A stretch of DNA of 64,000 bases from DATBSK01 sp964532485 (GTDB taxonomy: Bacteria > Actinomycetota > Acidimicrobiia > IMCC26256 > PALSA-555), in assembly GCA_964532485.1 (NCBI GenBank), contig CAZHKE010000004.1:1-64000 (forward strand). The letters run 5' to 3'. The first letter of the stretch is position 1, and every line of letters begins with the position of its first letter. The notes under the pieces are model-generated. The model was not told the origin of the DNA and ran no database searches. It saw only the letters and a program-made list of their open reading frames with translations. The position numbers were made by a program, and so were the translations under genes. Below, piece by piece: positions 17,255-26,090 of the stretch.

Positions 17255-18448
17255 TCAGCCGACGGCACCGGCGGCGCGCAACGCGTCGATCTCCGAGCTC
17301 GAGAGGCCCGACTCGTCGAGCACCTCGAGGGTGTGCTCGCCGATCTCGGGCACGCGGTCGCCCGTCGGCGCGCGCGCACCGACCTCGCGGATGGGCCACG
17401 CCGGGACGCGCACCTCGCCCCCTGGTACCAGCACGGTTCGGATCGCTCGACGGGCTCGGTGCTGGGCGACATCCGGCAGCTCGCTCGGCTCGTAGGCGGG
17501 CCCGACGGCGACGTCCGCCGCGAGGCACACCGCGACCCACTCGTCGAGCGTGCGGGTGGCGAACAGTGCCTCGAGCTCGGCGCGCAGGGCGGTGTCGTGG
17601 GTCGCGAAGTCGAACTCGATGTCTGCGCCAGCGTGCGCGGCGTCGGCCTCGGCCAGGTCGGGTCGCCCGGCCTCGCGACAGAACGCCTCGAAGAAGCGGG
17701 GCTCGATCGCGCAGAAGATCATGCGCCGGTGGTCGGAGGTCTCGTACACCGAGTACTTGGCGCGGGGCGGACCGTGCAGTGGCTCCGCATCGGTCACGTC
17801 GGCGTTCCACTCCGGCGCGCCGAGGAACTGCTGCCACACGAGGCCGGCCTCCGAGCACGACACGTCGAGCTCGGCGCCGCGGCCGGTGCGCTCGCGCCGG
17901 TACAGCGCCGCGCACACGGCCTGCACGGCGAACATCGGGCCCGCGAGCACCGAGACCGGCATCCAGCCGGGCGCGACCGCCCCCTCCGGGGTCGAGAACG
18001 CGAGCCCGGCCACGCCGTCCAGGTTCAGGCCGTGACCGGGCAAGCCGGCGAGCGGCCCGTCCCGCCCGAAGGCCGAGAGGTGCAGCACCACCTTGCCGGC
18101 GAGCGCCAGCGCGGCGCCATCGAGGCCCCACCGCTCCATCACGCCCGGTCGGCTCGACTCGAGGATCACGTCCGCGCGCGCGGCGATGCGGCCCAGCACC
18201 GGCCGAGCCGCCGCGTGCTCGAGGTCCAGGCCGACGCTGCGCTTGCCCGCGTCGAGGGTGGCGCTCAGCATGCTCATGCCGTGCACGAGGGGTGGGACCC
18301 GCCGCAGGTACGTGCCTCGGGGGTGCTCGACCCGCACGACGTCGGCGCCGAGCGCGGCGAGCGCGCCGCCCGCCGCGGCACCCGGGATCAGCTTCGCGAG
18401 GTCGAGGACGCGCACCCCGTCGAGCAGGCCACCCCCGTCCTCGTTCAA
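17255..18448 (-). CDS. CaiB/BaiF-family (type III) CoA transferase
   Basis: Protein of 397 residues from a TTG start preceded by GGCGGGG. Typical features include LLDGVRVLDLAKL, GADVVRVEHPRG, KRSVGLDL, ADVILESSRPGVMERWGL and a C-terminal PEIGEHTLEVL. Family III enzymes move CoA between carboxylic acids through an aspartyl-CoA intermediate; 2-methylacyl-CoA racemases are relatives. In AMACR-type members the catalytic Asp lies in a GHDxNY motif, while here the equivalent reads PGHGLNLDG, so the position may be Gly with an Asp four residues later. I flag this but cannot settle it without alignment. It is divergent from the nitronate monooxygenase operon. Confidence 0.87.
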   Translation of the reverse strand: MNEDGGGLLDGVRVLDLAKLIPGAAAGGALAALGADVVRVEHPRGTYLRRVPPLVHGMSMLSATLDAGKRSVGLDLEHAAARPVLGRIAARADVILESSRPGVMERWGLDGAALALAGKVVLHLSAFGRDGPLAGLPGHGLNLDGVAGLAFSTPEGAVAPGWMPVSVLAGPMFAVQAVCAALYRRERTGRGAELDVSCSEAGLVWQQFLGAPEWNADVTDAEPLHGPPRAKYSVYETSDHRRMIFCAIEPRFFEAFCREAGRPDLAEADAAHAGADIEFDFATHDTALRAELEALFATRTLDEWVAVCLAADVAVGPAYEPSELPDVAQHRARRAIRTVLVPGGEVRVPAWPIREVGARAPTGDRVPEIGEHTLEVLDESGLSSSEIDALRAAGAVG

Positions 18449-18574
18449 CTGACCCCGCCTCGGCAGCCCAAGTCGCCAGATTATTAGACTGATTCGCTCG
18501 GACGGCCCTTCCGCGAGCGCTCCGGGCGACCGGTAGGTGGAGGCCGAGCGAGGAGCCCGAGGAGGCGGAGGCGG
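18449..18574. promoter_or_regulatory. divergent promoter region, CoA transferase / NMO operon
   Basis: This 126-base gap contains one AT-rich island. On the + strand TAGACT (18485-18490), and on the - strand TAATCT (18478-18483), fit the TANNNT -10 pattern, so a shared divergent promoter is likely here. No convincing -35 elements or palindromic operator are visible. The NMO start has GAGG/GGAGG repeats directly ahead of it. Confidence 0.4.
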
Positions 18575-19711
18575 ATGCGGACGCGGGTGTGCGAGCTGCT
18601 CGGGATCGAGTACCCGATCCTCGCGTTCAGCCACTGCCGGGACGTCGTCGCCGCGGTCACCAACTCGGGGGGCTTCGGCGTCCTCGGTGCCACCGCGCTC
18701 ACCCCGGAGCAGCTCGAGATCGACCTCGACTGGCTCGAGGCCGAGACGCGCGGCCGCCCGTTCGGCGTCGACGTGCTGTTTCCCGCGAGCTACGTGGGGC
18801 GTGACGACGCCCTCGACGCCGCCGCGCTCGAGGCACTGATCCCGCCGGAGCACCGGCGCTTCGTCGACGACCTGCTTCGCCGCTACGACGTGCCGGACTC
18901 ACCCGGCGGCGCAGACGGCGACGGCGACGCCGGGTCTGCGCTCGCGCTCGCGCCCGACCAGCTCGACCTGCTCGTCGAGGTCTCGCTGGCGCACCGAATC
19001 CGCCTCGTCGCCAACGCGTTGGGCCCGCCACCCCCCGATCTCGCCGCCCGCGCGCATGAACGAGACGTGCTCGTGGCCGCACTGGCGGGGTCGGTCGAGC
19101 ACGCCGAGCGCAACGTGGCCGCGGGCGCCGACCTGATCGTTGCCCAGGGGACCGAGGCCGGCGGGCACACCGGCGAGATCGCCACGATGGTGCTCGTCCC
19201 CGAGGTGGTCGACGCCGTCGCGCCGGTGCCCGTGCTGGCGGCAGGCGGCATCGCACGCGGGCGTCAGATCGCGGCCGCACTCGCGCTCGGGGCGGAAGGC
19301 GTGTGGACCGGTTCGGTGTGGCTGACCACGGACGAAGCCGAGACGCACCCGGTGGTCAAGCAGAAGATGTTGGCGGCCACGTCCCGCGACACCGTCCGGT
19401 CGCGCGCGGTCACCGGCAAGCCCGCGCGCCAGCTCCGCTCCGCCTGGACCGACGAGTGGGATGGTGCCGAGTCGCCCGGCTCGCTGCCGATGCCGCTACA
19501 GCCACTCCTGACCGACGACGCGCGGCGCCGCATCGAACGGGCGGCGTACCGTGACGGCTCGGGCGCGCAACAGCTCGTCAACTACTTCGTGGGCCAGGTC
19601 GTCGGGAGCATGCAGCAGGTGATGCCGGCCCGCCGCGTCGTGGCCGAGATGGTGGAGGAGCTCGCCGACACACTGCTCGCGCTCGACGGGTACCTGGAGC
19701 ACGCCGAGTGA
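18575..19711 (+). CDS. nitronate monooxygenase / 2-nitropropane dioxygenase family
   Basis: FMN TIM-barrel protein of 378 residues. It opens with CELLGIEYPILAFSH and contains VTNSGGFGVLGAT, the phosphate-binding GTEAGGHTGE, and PVLAAGGIARGRQIAAALALGA, all typical of the NMO/NPD family. The segment between, with FGVDVLFPAS and a Gly/Asp-rich insert near 105-125, is family-variable. Members oxidise nitronates or act on unsaturated acyl-CoA-like substrates, as FabK-type relatives do. It is the first gene of a four-gene operon in which every junction is a 4-base overlap. Confidence 0.88.
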   Translation: MRTRVCELLGIEYPILAFSHCRDVVAAVTNSGGFGVLGATALTPEQLEIDLDWLEAETRGRPFGVDVLFPASYVGRDDALDAAALEALIPPEHRRFVDDLLRRYDVPDSPGGADGDGDAGSALALAPDQLDLLVEVSLAHRIRLVANALGPPPPDLAARAHERDVLVAALAGSVEHAERNVAAGADLIVAQGTEAGGHTGEIATMVLVPEVVDAVAPVPVLAAGGIARGRQIAAALALGAEGVWTGSVWLTTDEAETHPVVKQKMLAATSRDTVRSRAVTGKPARQLRSAWTDEWDGAESPGSLPMPLQPLLTDDARRRIERAAYRDGSGAQQLVNYFVGQVVGSMQQVMPARRVVAEMVEELADTLLALDGYLEHAE

Positions 19712-20985
19712 GCGGGGAGGACGAGCGCGAGCTGTGGGACCCGGCTGTCCAGGCTCTGGACCCGACCGAGGTCGAGGCCCGCGCGGCCGCCGGCCTTGCC
19801 GAGACGTGGGATCGCGTGTGGGCGCTGCCGTTCTACGCCGAGCGCTACCGCGCCGCCGGTCTGTCGCCGGGGCCGATGCCCGCCCTGTCCGACATCCCGC
19901 GCGTGACCAAGAGTGACCACCGCGCCGACGAGGCCGCACACCCCCCATTCGGCCGTCACCGCGCGGTCGCACTCGAGGACGCGATCCGTGTCGGGGTGTC
20001 GACCGGCACGACCGGCGCGCCGACGTTCATCTTCTACGGGAAACGGGATCTCGACGCGATGGTGCGGGTCGGCACACGCAACAACTGGCGACTCGGGCTG
20101 CGATCCGGCGACCGGTTCACCCACAGCTGGCCGCAGTACCTGTACCCGACCTCGGCGCACGGCGGGCGCCCCTACCTCGATCTCGGCGTCCTCGAGATCC
20201 CGGTGGGCCCACCGTTCTCCCCCGAGACCGCGGCCGAGCACCTTCGCGTCTGGGAGCGGCTCCGCCCCACCGGCTTCATGATGACGGCGTCGCAGTTCCA
20301 GACCTACGAGCGTGTCGGCGACGAGATCGGCATCGACTTCGCGGCGTGCATCGAGGGCAGCCTGCTCGTGTACCTGGATCTGGCCTGCCAGTTCGAGGCG
20401 CCACGGAAGCGGATCGAAGAGGCGTACGGCGTGCGCCTGCACAACCTGTCAGGCGCATCGGAGATCCCGGCCTTCAGCGTCAACGACAGCAGGTACCACC
20501 GGGGGTTCCAGGCCGCGGGCGATCACGTCCACATCGAGGTGTGCGACCCGATCACCGGCGCGGCGCTGCCCGACGGCGCCCGGGGCCATCTCGTGGTGTC
20601 GACCTTCGGTCTCGACGCTTGCTTCCTGCGCTACGACCTCGAGGACATCGTCGTTCGTGATACCGAACCCGACCCGACCGGCGAGACCGGCCCTCGCTAT
20701 GTCCTGATCGGCCGGGGCGCCGACGCGGTGACCGTCGACGGGCGAGATCCGATCTTCCCGCTCGACGTCCAGCTCGCGCTCGATGACCACGGCGCACCGG
20801 AGTTCCAGCTCGTGCCGGACGACGACACGTCGAGGCTTCACCTTCGAGTCGAGCACGATGGCGCGACCGGCGTGCTCGAGGGTCTGCTCGAGGAGCGCCT
20901 TGGTGTCGGCACGAGCGTCCAGGCAGTGGCGCCCGGGAGCCTGCCGCGAGCGGCCTTCAAGCCCCGGCGGATCGCGGCGGCATGA
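19708..20985 (+). CDS. PaaK-like AMP-dependent (phenylacetate-CoA-type) ligase
   Basis: Adenylate-forming ligase of 425 residues in the phenylacetate-CoA ligase branch. The N-terminus has the ETWDRVWALPFYAERYRAAG segment, the phosphate loop is STGTTGAPTF, and HNLSGASEIPAF occupies the acid-recognition/A5 position. RYDLEDIV fits the hinge region, and the C-terminal LPRAAFKPRR retains a Lys where the catalytic Lys is expected. It would activate a carboxylic acid, probably aromatic or cyclic, to its CoA thioester. It overlaps the NMO gene by GTGA and the following fusion gene by ATGA. No PaaI or PaaA-E genes are nearby, so this is not a standard phenylacetate locus. Confidence 0.82.
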   Translation: MSGEDERELWDPAVQALDPTEVEARAAAGLAETWDRVWALPFYAERYRAAGLSPGPMPALSDIPRVTKSDHRADEAAHPPFGRHRAVALEDAIRVGVSTGTTGAPTFIFYGKRDLDAMVRVGTRNNWRLGLRSGDRFTHSWPQYLYPTSAHGGRPYLDLGVLEIPVGPPFSPETAAEHLRVWERLRPTGFMMTASQFQTYERVGDEIGIDFAACIEGSLLVYLDLACQFEAPRKRIEEAYGVRLHNLSGASEIPAFSVNDSRYHRGFQAAGDHVHIEVCDPITGAALPDGARGHLVVSTFGLDACFLRYDLEDIVVRDTEPDPTGETGPRYVLIGRGADAVTVDGRDPIFPLDVQLALDDHGAPEFQLVPDDDTSRLHLRVEHDGATGVLEGLLEERLGVGTSVQAVAPGSLPRAAFKPRRIAAA

Positions 20986-23603
20986 CGCGTCGAGTGCTCG
21001 TGACGGGTGCGAGTGGAGTCTTCGGTCGTGACATCGCGACTCGACTGGCCCGGGCGGGTGCCGACGTCGTCGCGCTGGCGCGTCGCGAGGTCAGCATCCC
21101 GGGCGTCGAGTTCGTCGCCGGCGACATCCGCGACGCCGCCATCGTCGAGCAGGCGATGAAGGGCTGCGACGCGGTTGCGCACCTTGCGTGGGCCGTGTCG
21201 CCACTCAAGAGCAGGGACGACACGCACGACGTGAACGTGGGTGGCACGCAGAACGTGCTCGACGCAATGGACGCGACCGGATGTCGCCGCGTCGTGTTCT
21301 CGTCGTCGGTCACCGCATACGGTGCGTGGCCGGACAACCCGCCGCGCCTGCGCGAGACCGATCCGCTCCGCCCCGACCCGAGGATCTTGTACGCGTGGGA
21401 CAAGGCCCGCTGCGAGGAGCTGATCCTCGAGCGCGACCTCGACGCGGTGATCAGCCGGTCGTGCCTCGTCGTCGGTCGCCACATCGACAACTACGCGTTC
21501 CGGGTCTTCGCCGCTCCGATGCTCACGGCGCCGAAGGGCGAGATGCCGCTGTGGCAGTTCGTGCACCAGGAGGATGTCGGCCGCTTCCATGCCGACGCCG
21601 TGCTGGGTGACCGCACCGGCGTCGTGAACGTGGCCTGCGACGACGGCGTGCCGCTCGAGGAGATCGCCGAGGCGTTCGGCAAGCGGCTCGTGCACGTCGA
21701 CATCGACAAGATGGCGAAGGTCGTCGAGCTCGGGTGGAAGCACGACCTGATGGAGGTCGACCCCGACAGCCTCCAGGGCTTCCAGTACATGGCGGTCGCC
21801 GACACGACGAGACTGCGCGAGGAGTGGGGGTTCGAGCCCGCGTGGAGTGGGCGTGAGGCGATGCTCGACCTCGCGCGTTCGCTGACCCGAGTCGTGTACC
21901 TGGGCTACAAGGAGGTCCGCAAGCCGTGGCGACTCCGGTACGCGCGTACCGACATCCCGCCCGCGTATCCGCCGCTCGACGGCGTCGAGCTGGTCCAGGC
22001 ATCGGCGACGGGGGTCGGCGGCGAGTTCGACAGCGTGATCGATCCCCGCTTTCCGACGTTCTTCGCCACGAACCTCTCGGAGGCGTTCCCGGGTCCGATG
22101 ACGCCGCTGTCGCTCACCGTGAGCCTCGACGTGATGCGCGCCTCGTCCGACGGGATGGCCGACTTCCTCGGGCTCGAAGGCGATGTGAAGCGCGAGCTCC
22201 AGGCGCGTGGCGCCGCGGCCTTCGGGCACCGGATGTACGCGGGAGTCTCGGTCGTCCGCACGATGGCCGAGGCGATGCCGGGCATGACGCCGGAGGACAT
22301 CGATCACCAGTTCCTCGGTCTGGCGCGGACCGAGAGCACAACGAAGCGGCGGCCCTCTGTTCGCGAGGTGGCGCAAGGCGGCCGGTTGCTGGCGCACGTC
22401 GCGCCCCAGATCGCCGGGTTCGCACGCGAGATCGAGCGGGTCCAGGCCGAGGCACGTGTCCTCTTCCCCTCACCTGACGAGCTGGTCGGCATGACCGACC
22501 CGCAGCTGCTCGCGCACGTCGGGCTGGTGCACGACGAGCTCGGCCAGGCATGGAACGTCGCGTGCATCGGCAACATGATCGCCGGCGGCGCACTCGCCGC
22601 GGCCGAGCGGGCCGGTGCCGCCAACGCGGTCAGCGCCGCTGGTGGCGACTCCCCGTTGGTCAGCGCTGGGGCGTTGCTCGCCGTCGACGAGCTCGCGCGC
22701 TTGGCTCGTGAGCAGGCGAGGATCTCGGACGTCCTCGAGCGGGGCGTCCACGAGCAGACGCTCGACGCGCTACGGGAGGTCGCACCTTGGTGGGCCGCTC
22801 GCTTCGACGATCTGCTGCGCGACTTCGGGCACCGGGGACCGGGTGAGACCGAGCTCGAGAACCCGATGTTCTCCGACCGGCCTGATCTGCTCCTCGGGAC
22901 GATCGCGAAGGCGTTGCACGCGCCCGAGCGTCCCATGAGGCCGGAGCCCCCGTCCGGCGCGCTCGGGCGGCTCGCGGCGAGTGCGGTGAGTCGCGCGATG
23001 CGCACGCGCGAGCGGGCGCGTGATGCAGTTGTGCGTCTCACGCACGCCTTGCGGCTCGCGGCGCGCGAGCGCGCGCGACGGCTTGCGGAGGCGGGGGTCA
23101 TCGCCGATCCGGCCGACGTCTTCTACCTGAGCTACGCCGAGCTGCTCCACCCGCCGGCGGGCGTGGCGACCGCAGTGCCACGCCGCCGCGACGAACGGGA
23201 GCGTCTCAGGGCACTGCGGCTCCCGACCATGTTCACGCGCACGTGGGAGCCCGAGGCGAGCGACGCAGCGCTGGTCGCTCGGGGTGACCGCCTCAGCGGG
23301 ATCGCCGCCGCTCCGGGTGTCGCACGGGGTCGTGTGCGGATCCTGCGCGAGACGGGCGACGTGATCGAGCCCGGCGATGTGCTCGTCGCAGCCATCACCG
23401 ACACCGGCTGGACGCCGTTGTTCGCGTTCGCGTCCGCGGTGGTGACGGACATCGGTGGGCTGCTCTCACACCCCACGGTGGTCGCGCGGGAGTACGGGAT
23501 CCCGTGCGTCGTCGGGGTCGGAGACGCCACGCTGCGCTTGCGAGACGAGATGCTGGTCGAGGTCGACGGCGGGGGCGGCACCGTGCGCGTGCTCGAGACA
23601 TGA
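20982..23603 (+). CDS. SDR / RPH-like / phosphohistidine-swivel fusion, copy 2
   Basis: Full-length paralogue (873 residues) of the protein at 12002. The SDR part starts RVLVTGASGVFGRD, has FSSSVTAYG and a Tyr/Lys pair in YAWDKAR. The middle part has NLSEAFPGPMTPLSLT and DFGHRGPGETELENP, as in rifampin-phosphotransferase-like enzymes. The swivel domain has His830 in TDIGGLLSHPTVVAREYGIP, the same residue number as in copy 1. Its ATP-grasp domain is absent. It is the third gene of the NMO-PaaK-fusion-AAA operon, coupled by ATGA overlaps at both ends. The substrate is probably linked to the CoA ligase product (inference). Confidence 0.87.
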   Translation: MTRRVLVTGASGVFGRDIATRLARAGADVVALARREVSIPGVEFVAGDIRDAAIVEQAMKGCDAVAHLAWAVSPLKSRDDTHDVNVGGTQNVLDAMDATGCRRVVFSSSVTAYGAWPDNPPRLRETDPLRPDPRILYAWDKARCEELILERDLDAVISRSCLVVGRHIDNYAFRVFAAPMLTAPKGEMPLWQFVHQEDVGRFHADAVLGDRTGVVNVACDDGVPLEEIAEAFGKRLVHVDIDKMAKVVELGWKHDLMEVDPDSLQGFQYMAVADTTRLREEWGFEPAWSGREAMLDLARSLTRVVYLGYKEVRKPWRLRYARTDIPPAYPPLDGVELVQASATGVGGEFDSVIDPRFPTFFATNLSEAFPGPMTPLSLTVSLDVMRASSDGMADFLGLEGDVKRELQARGAAAFGHRMYAGVSVVRTMAEAMPGMTPEDIDHQFLGLARTESTTKRRPSVREVAQGGRLLAHVAPQIAGFAREIERVQAEARVLFPSPDELVGMTDPQLLAHVGLVHDELGQAWNVACIGNMIAGGALAAAERAGAANAVSAAGGDSPLVSAGALLAVDELARLAREQARISDVLERGVHEQTLDALREVAPWWAARFDDLLRDFGHRGPGETELENPMFSDRPDLLLGTIAKALHAPERPMRPEPPSGALGRLAASAVSRAMRTRERARDAVVRLTHALRLAARERARRLAEAGVIADPADVFYLSYAELLHPPAGVATAVPRRRDERERLRALRLPTMFTRTWEPEASDAALVARGDRLSGIAAAPGVARGRVRILRETGDVIEPGDVLVAAITDTGWTPLFAFASAVVTDIGGLLSHPTVVAREYGIPCVVGVGDATLRLRDEMLVEVDGGGGTVRVLET

Positions 23604-24412
23604 GCTCAGGCGACGCGGCGGTCCGGGCGGGCGACCGGCCCTTCTACGTCTCGGTCGGTGACGAGGAGACGATCTTCAAGGCCGCGCACCGACGCGGCCT
23701 GGCGGTGCTGCTCAAGGGACCCACCGGTACGGGCAAGACGCGCTTCGTCGAGGCCATGGCGCACGATCTCGGTCGGCCGTTGATCACCGTCGCATGCCAC
23801 GAGGACCTGACCGCGGCTGATCTCGTCGGCCGGTTCCTGTTGGAGGGGGGCGACACGGTCTGGGTCGACGGGCCGCTCACGCGCGCGGTGCGAGAGGGTG
23901 GGATCTGCTACCTCGACGAGGTGGTCGAGGCCCGCCAGGACACCACGGTCGTGCTGCACCCGCTGGCCGACCACCGCCGCGTGCTCGTGCTCGAGCGCCT
24001 CGGCGAGACGCTGGTCGCGCCGGATGGGTTCGGGCTGGTCGTGTCGTACAACCCGGGGTACCAGAGCGTGCTCAAGGACCTGAAGGACTCGACGCGCCAA
24101 CGGATGGTCGCGATCGAGCTCGGCTTCCCGCCCTCCGACGTGGAGGAGAAGGTGGTCGCGCACGAGGCAGGCGTGGACTCCGTGGTGGCGGCCGACCTCG
24201 TGCGGCTGGCGCAGGCCATCCGGCGCCTCGATCACTCGGGCCTGCGCGAGGTCGCGTCGACGCGGGTGCTGATCTCCGCCGGTCAGCTCGTCGTGGACGG
24301 GATCCCCGCACGTGCGGCGGCGCGCGCGGCGATCGCTGCACCGCTCACCGACGATCCCGGGCTCGCCGCCGGCCTGGCAGAGCTGGTGGACGCGTACCTC
24401 TCACCGGGGTGA
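23600..24412 (+). CDS. MoxR-type AAA ATPase, CbbQ/NorQ-like
   Basis: AAA+ ATPase of 270 residues. Walker A GPTGTGKT lies at residues 40-47, Walker B is GGICYLDEVVEA near 100, and the sensor region is VVSYNPGYQSVLKDLKDSTRQR. CbbQ/NorQ ATPases pair with VWA proteins (CbbO/NorD) to remodel or metallate a target enzyme. Here the VWA partner is not adjacent; a NorD-like protein lies at 5318-7054. The start codon overlaps the stop of the fusion gene (ATGA), so the natural client may be the fusion protein or another enzyme of this operon (inference). Confidence 0.87.
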   Translation: MSSGDAAVRAGDRPFYVSVGDEETIFKAAHRRGLAVLLKGPTGTGKTRFVEAMAHDLGRPLITVACHEDLTAADLVGRFLLEGGDTVWVDGPLTRAVREGGICYLDEVVEARQDTTVVLHPLADHRRVLVLERLGETLVAPDGFGLVVSYNPGYQSVLKDLKDSTRQRMVAIELGFPPSDVEEKVVAHEAGVDSVVAADLVRLAQAIRRLDHSGLREVASTRVLISAGQLVVDGIPARAAARAAIAAPLTDDPGLAAGLAELVDAYLSPG

Positions 24413-24435
24413 CGACGCGCGGCCGGCCGTGGCGC

Positions 24436-25380
24436 TCACGGCGTCGCGGCGCTCTGGCCGTCGCGGGCGGGGAGGCCGAGGCGGGACCGCACCTCGGCGG
24501 CGGTCGCGGGCTCGAGGCCGTGCGCCGACACGAGGTCGGCGGCACGCCGCGTGAGCTCGCCGTTCGTCGCCTCCGGGAAGGCATCGGGGCAGTCGCCGAT
24601 GCCGACACGCAGCCCCTGGCCCCGGTCGAGCGCCGCCCGCCACAACGTCTCGCACACCCCGGCGTCGTAGATCGCGTACGGGACCACGACGCCCTCGTAG
24701 TCGACGTCGTCGGGAACCTGGGCGACGTACGCGTCGAGCCCCGCGACGGTCGGGAACGGCCCGCTGGCCCAGCGCTCGGAGAGGAACCACTTCATGAGCA
24801 GCGGTGGCTCGAGGATGCCGGCCCAGAGCGCGTGCACCGAGTAGCGCAGGTAGGTGACGTCGAAGATGCCGAGCGTGGGGTGCAAGCCCCGAGCGCGCGC
24901 CTGAGCGAGCACCCACTCGAGCTCGTCGGGCGCGTTGATCGCGACCTGGTGATCTGCGGGCAGGAGGTCGAGCGGGGCGAATGTGCGGCGGTCACGATCC
25001 CAGAGCGTGACGTTGCGTGAGCCGATGTCGAGCGGCGCCAGCTCGAGCGGGGCACTCGACGGAGCGTCCGCGAGCGACCACACGTGGCGGTAGCGCTCTT
25101 CGCGCCGCACCCGAGGCGGATAGGTCGGGTAGCACAACAGGTCGCACTCCGCCGCGATGAGCTGCATGGCGGCTCGATAGACACCGTCATCGAGCCACAC
25201 CTGCGCGCCGTCGGGGTCTCTCGCGTGGAAATGCACGATCGACGCGCCGGCATGCGCGGCCTCGACCGCGGCCGCCGCGACCTCGTCCGGCCCGTACGGC
25301 ACGTGCGGGTTCTGGCCCTTCGACGCCGTCTCGTTGAGTCCGACCTCGATGATCGCCCTGCCGCGCTCGGCGAGTCGCAC
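24436..25380 (-). CDS. BKACE (DUF849) beta-keto acid cleavage enzyme
   Basis: Protein of 314 residues of the beta-keto acid cleavage family. Diagnostic parts are IIEVGLNE, the zinc-binding IVHFHARDPDG (HxH), CYPTYPP, LGIFDVTYLRY and LRVGIGDCPD. Known members condense a beta-keto acid with acetyl-CoA to give acetoacetate and a CoA ester (3-keto-5-aminohexanoate in lysine fermentation, dehydrocarnitine in carnitine use). The GTG start at 25380 is the first start after the preceding LivF stop, eight bases away, so the gene is the last member of the ABC operon. Substrate import and cleavage are therefore probably linked. Confidence 0.88.
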   Translation of the reverse strand: MRLAERGRAIIEVGLNETASKGQNPHVPYGPDEVAAAAVEAAHAGASIVHFHARDPDGAQVWLDDGVYRAAMQLIAAECDLLCYPTYPPRVRREERYRHVWSLADAPSSAPLELAPLDIGSRNVTLWDRDRRTFAPLDLLPADHQVAINAPDELEWVLAQARARGLHPTLGIFDVTYLRYSVHALWAGILEPPLLMKWFLSERWASGPFPTVAGLDAYVAQVPDDVDYEGVVVPYAIYDAGVCETLWRAALDRGQGLRVGIGDCPDAFPEATNGELTRRAADLVSAHGLEPATAAEVRSRLGLPARDGQSAATP

Positions 25381-25388
25381 GGGTCGCG

Positions 25389-26090
25389 CTATCCGCCGTC
25401 GGCGACGGGACCGGCGAGGTACGTTCGCTCGATGTCGTCGAGCCGGGCGAGCAGGTCGGACGCCTGGCCCTCGAGCTCGACCTTGCCGCGGCGCAGCACG
25501 TAGGCGCGGTCGGCGAGCTTCAGCGCCTCGCGGGCATGCTGCTCCACGAGGAGCACGCCGACGCCACGATCGGCGGCCTGGCGCACCGCGCGCAGGAGTC
25601 GCTGGACGATGATCGGCGCGAGCCCGAGCGACAGCTCGTCGGCGAGCAGCACCTTCGGCTCCGCTGCGAGCGCGCGCGCGAGCGTCAGGATCTGTTGCTC
25701 GCCGCCCGACAGCTGGCCGACCTTGCGGTGCAGCAGCGGCTCGAGCTCGGGGAAGAGCGCGATCGCGCGGCCGGGATCGCCCTGGCCGAGCCGCAGGTTC
25801 GCGATCGTGGTGAGGCCCATGAAGACGGACCGCTCCTCGGTGACGATCGACAGTCCGAGCTTGGCCCGGCGATGCAGCGGTGCCCTCGTCGGGCGGCCGT
25901 TGAGGGAGACCGTGCCCTTGATCGGCTTGAGCGCCCCCGCCAGCGTGAGCAGCGTGGTGGTCTTGCCGGCTCCGTTCGGGCCCAGCAGCGCGACGATCTC
26001 GCCCGGCGCGACCGAGAGGTCGAGGCCGCGCACGGCAGGTACGCCGTCGTAGCCGGCGTCGAGACCTCTCGCCTCCACGAGCGTGGTCAT
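25389..26090 (-). CDS. branched-chain-type ABC ATPase, LivF
   Basis: ABC ATPase of 233 residues: Walker A GPNGAGKTT, signature LSGGEQQ, Walker B VLLADEL followed by SLGLAP, and TEERSVFMGLTT before the signature, all LivF-like. It overlaps the upstream triple-fusion gene by four bases (ATGA), so the two ATPase subunits are likely made together: this protein and the LivG module fused to the permeases. Its similarity to the orphan LivF at 3675 is high, suggesting an old duplication of the ATPase pair. Confidence 0.92.
   Translation of the reverse strand: MTTLVEARGLDAGYDGVPAVRGLDLSVAPGEIVALLGPNGAGKTTTLLTLAGALKPIKGTVSLNGRPTRAPLHRRAKLGLSIVTEERSVFMGLTTIANLRLGQGDPGRAIALFPELEPLLHRKVGQLSGGEQQILTLARALAAEPKVLLADELSLGLAPIIVQRLLRAVRQAADRGVGVLLVEQHAREALKLADRAYVLRRGKVELEGQASDLLARLDDIERTYLAGPVADGG

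Noticed and set aside
12002..23603. SDR-swivel fusions as assembly chimeras
   Set aside because: Two diverged copies have the same domain order and the same His position (830), which independent assembly errors would not produce.
19708..24412. Phenylacetate (paa) degradation locus
   Set aside because: Only a PaaK-like ligase is present; no paaA-E, paaG/Z or paaI homologue lies nearby.
5318..24412. Denitrification (nor) or Rubisco activation locus suggested by NorD/NorQ-like proteins
   Set aside because: No NorB/NorC, Rubisco or other usual client gene occurs in the window, and the two proteins are far apart.
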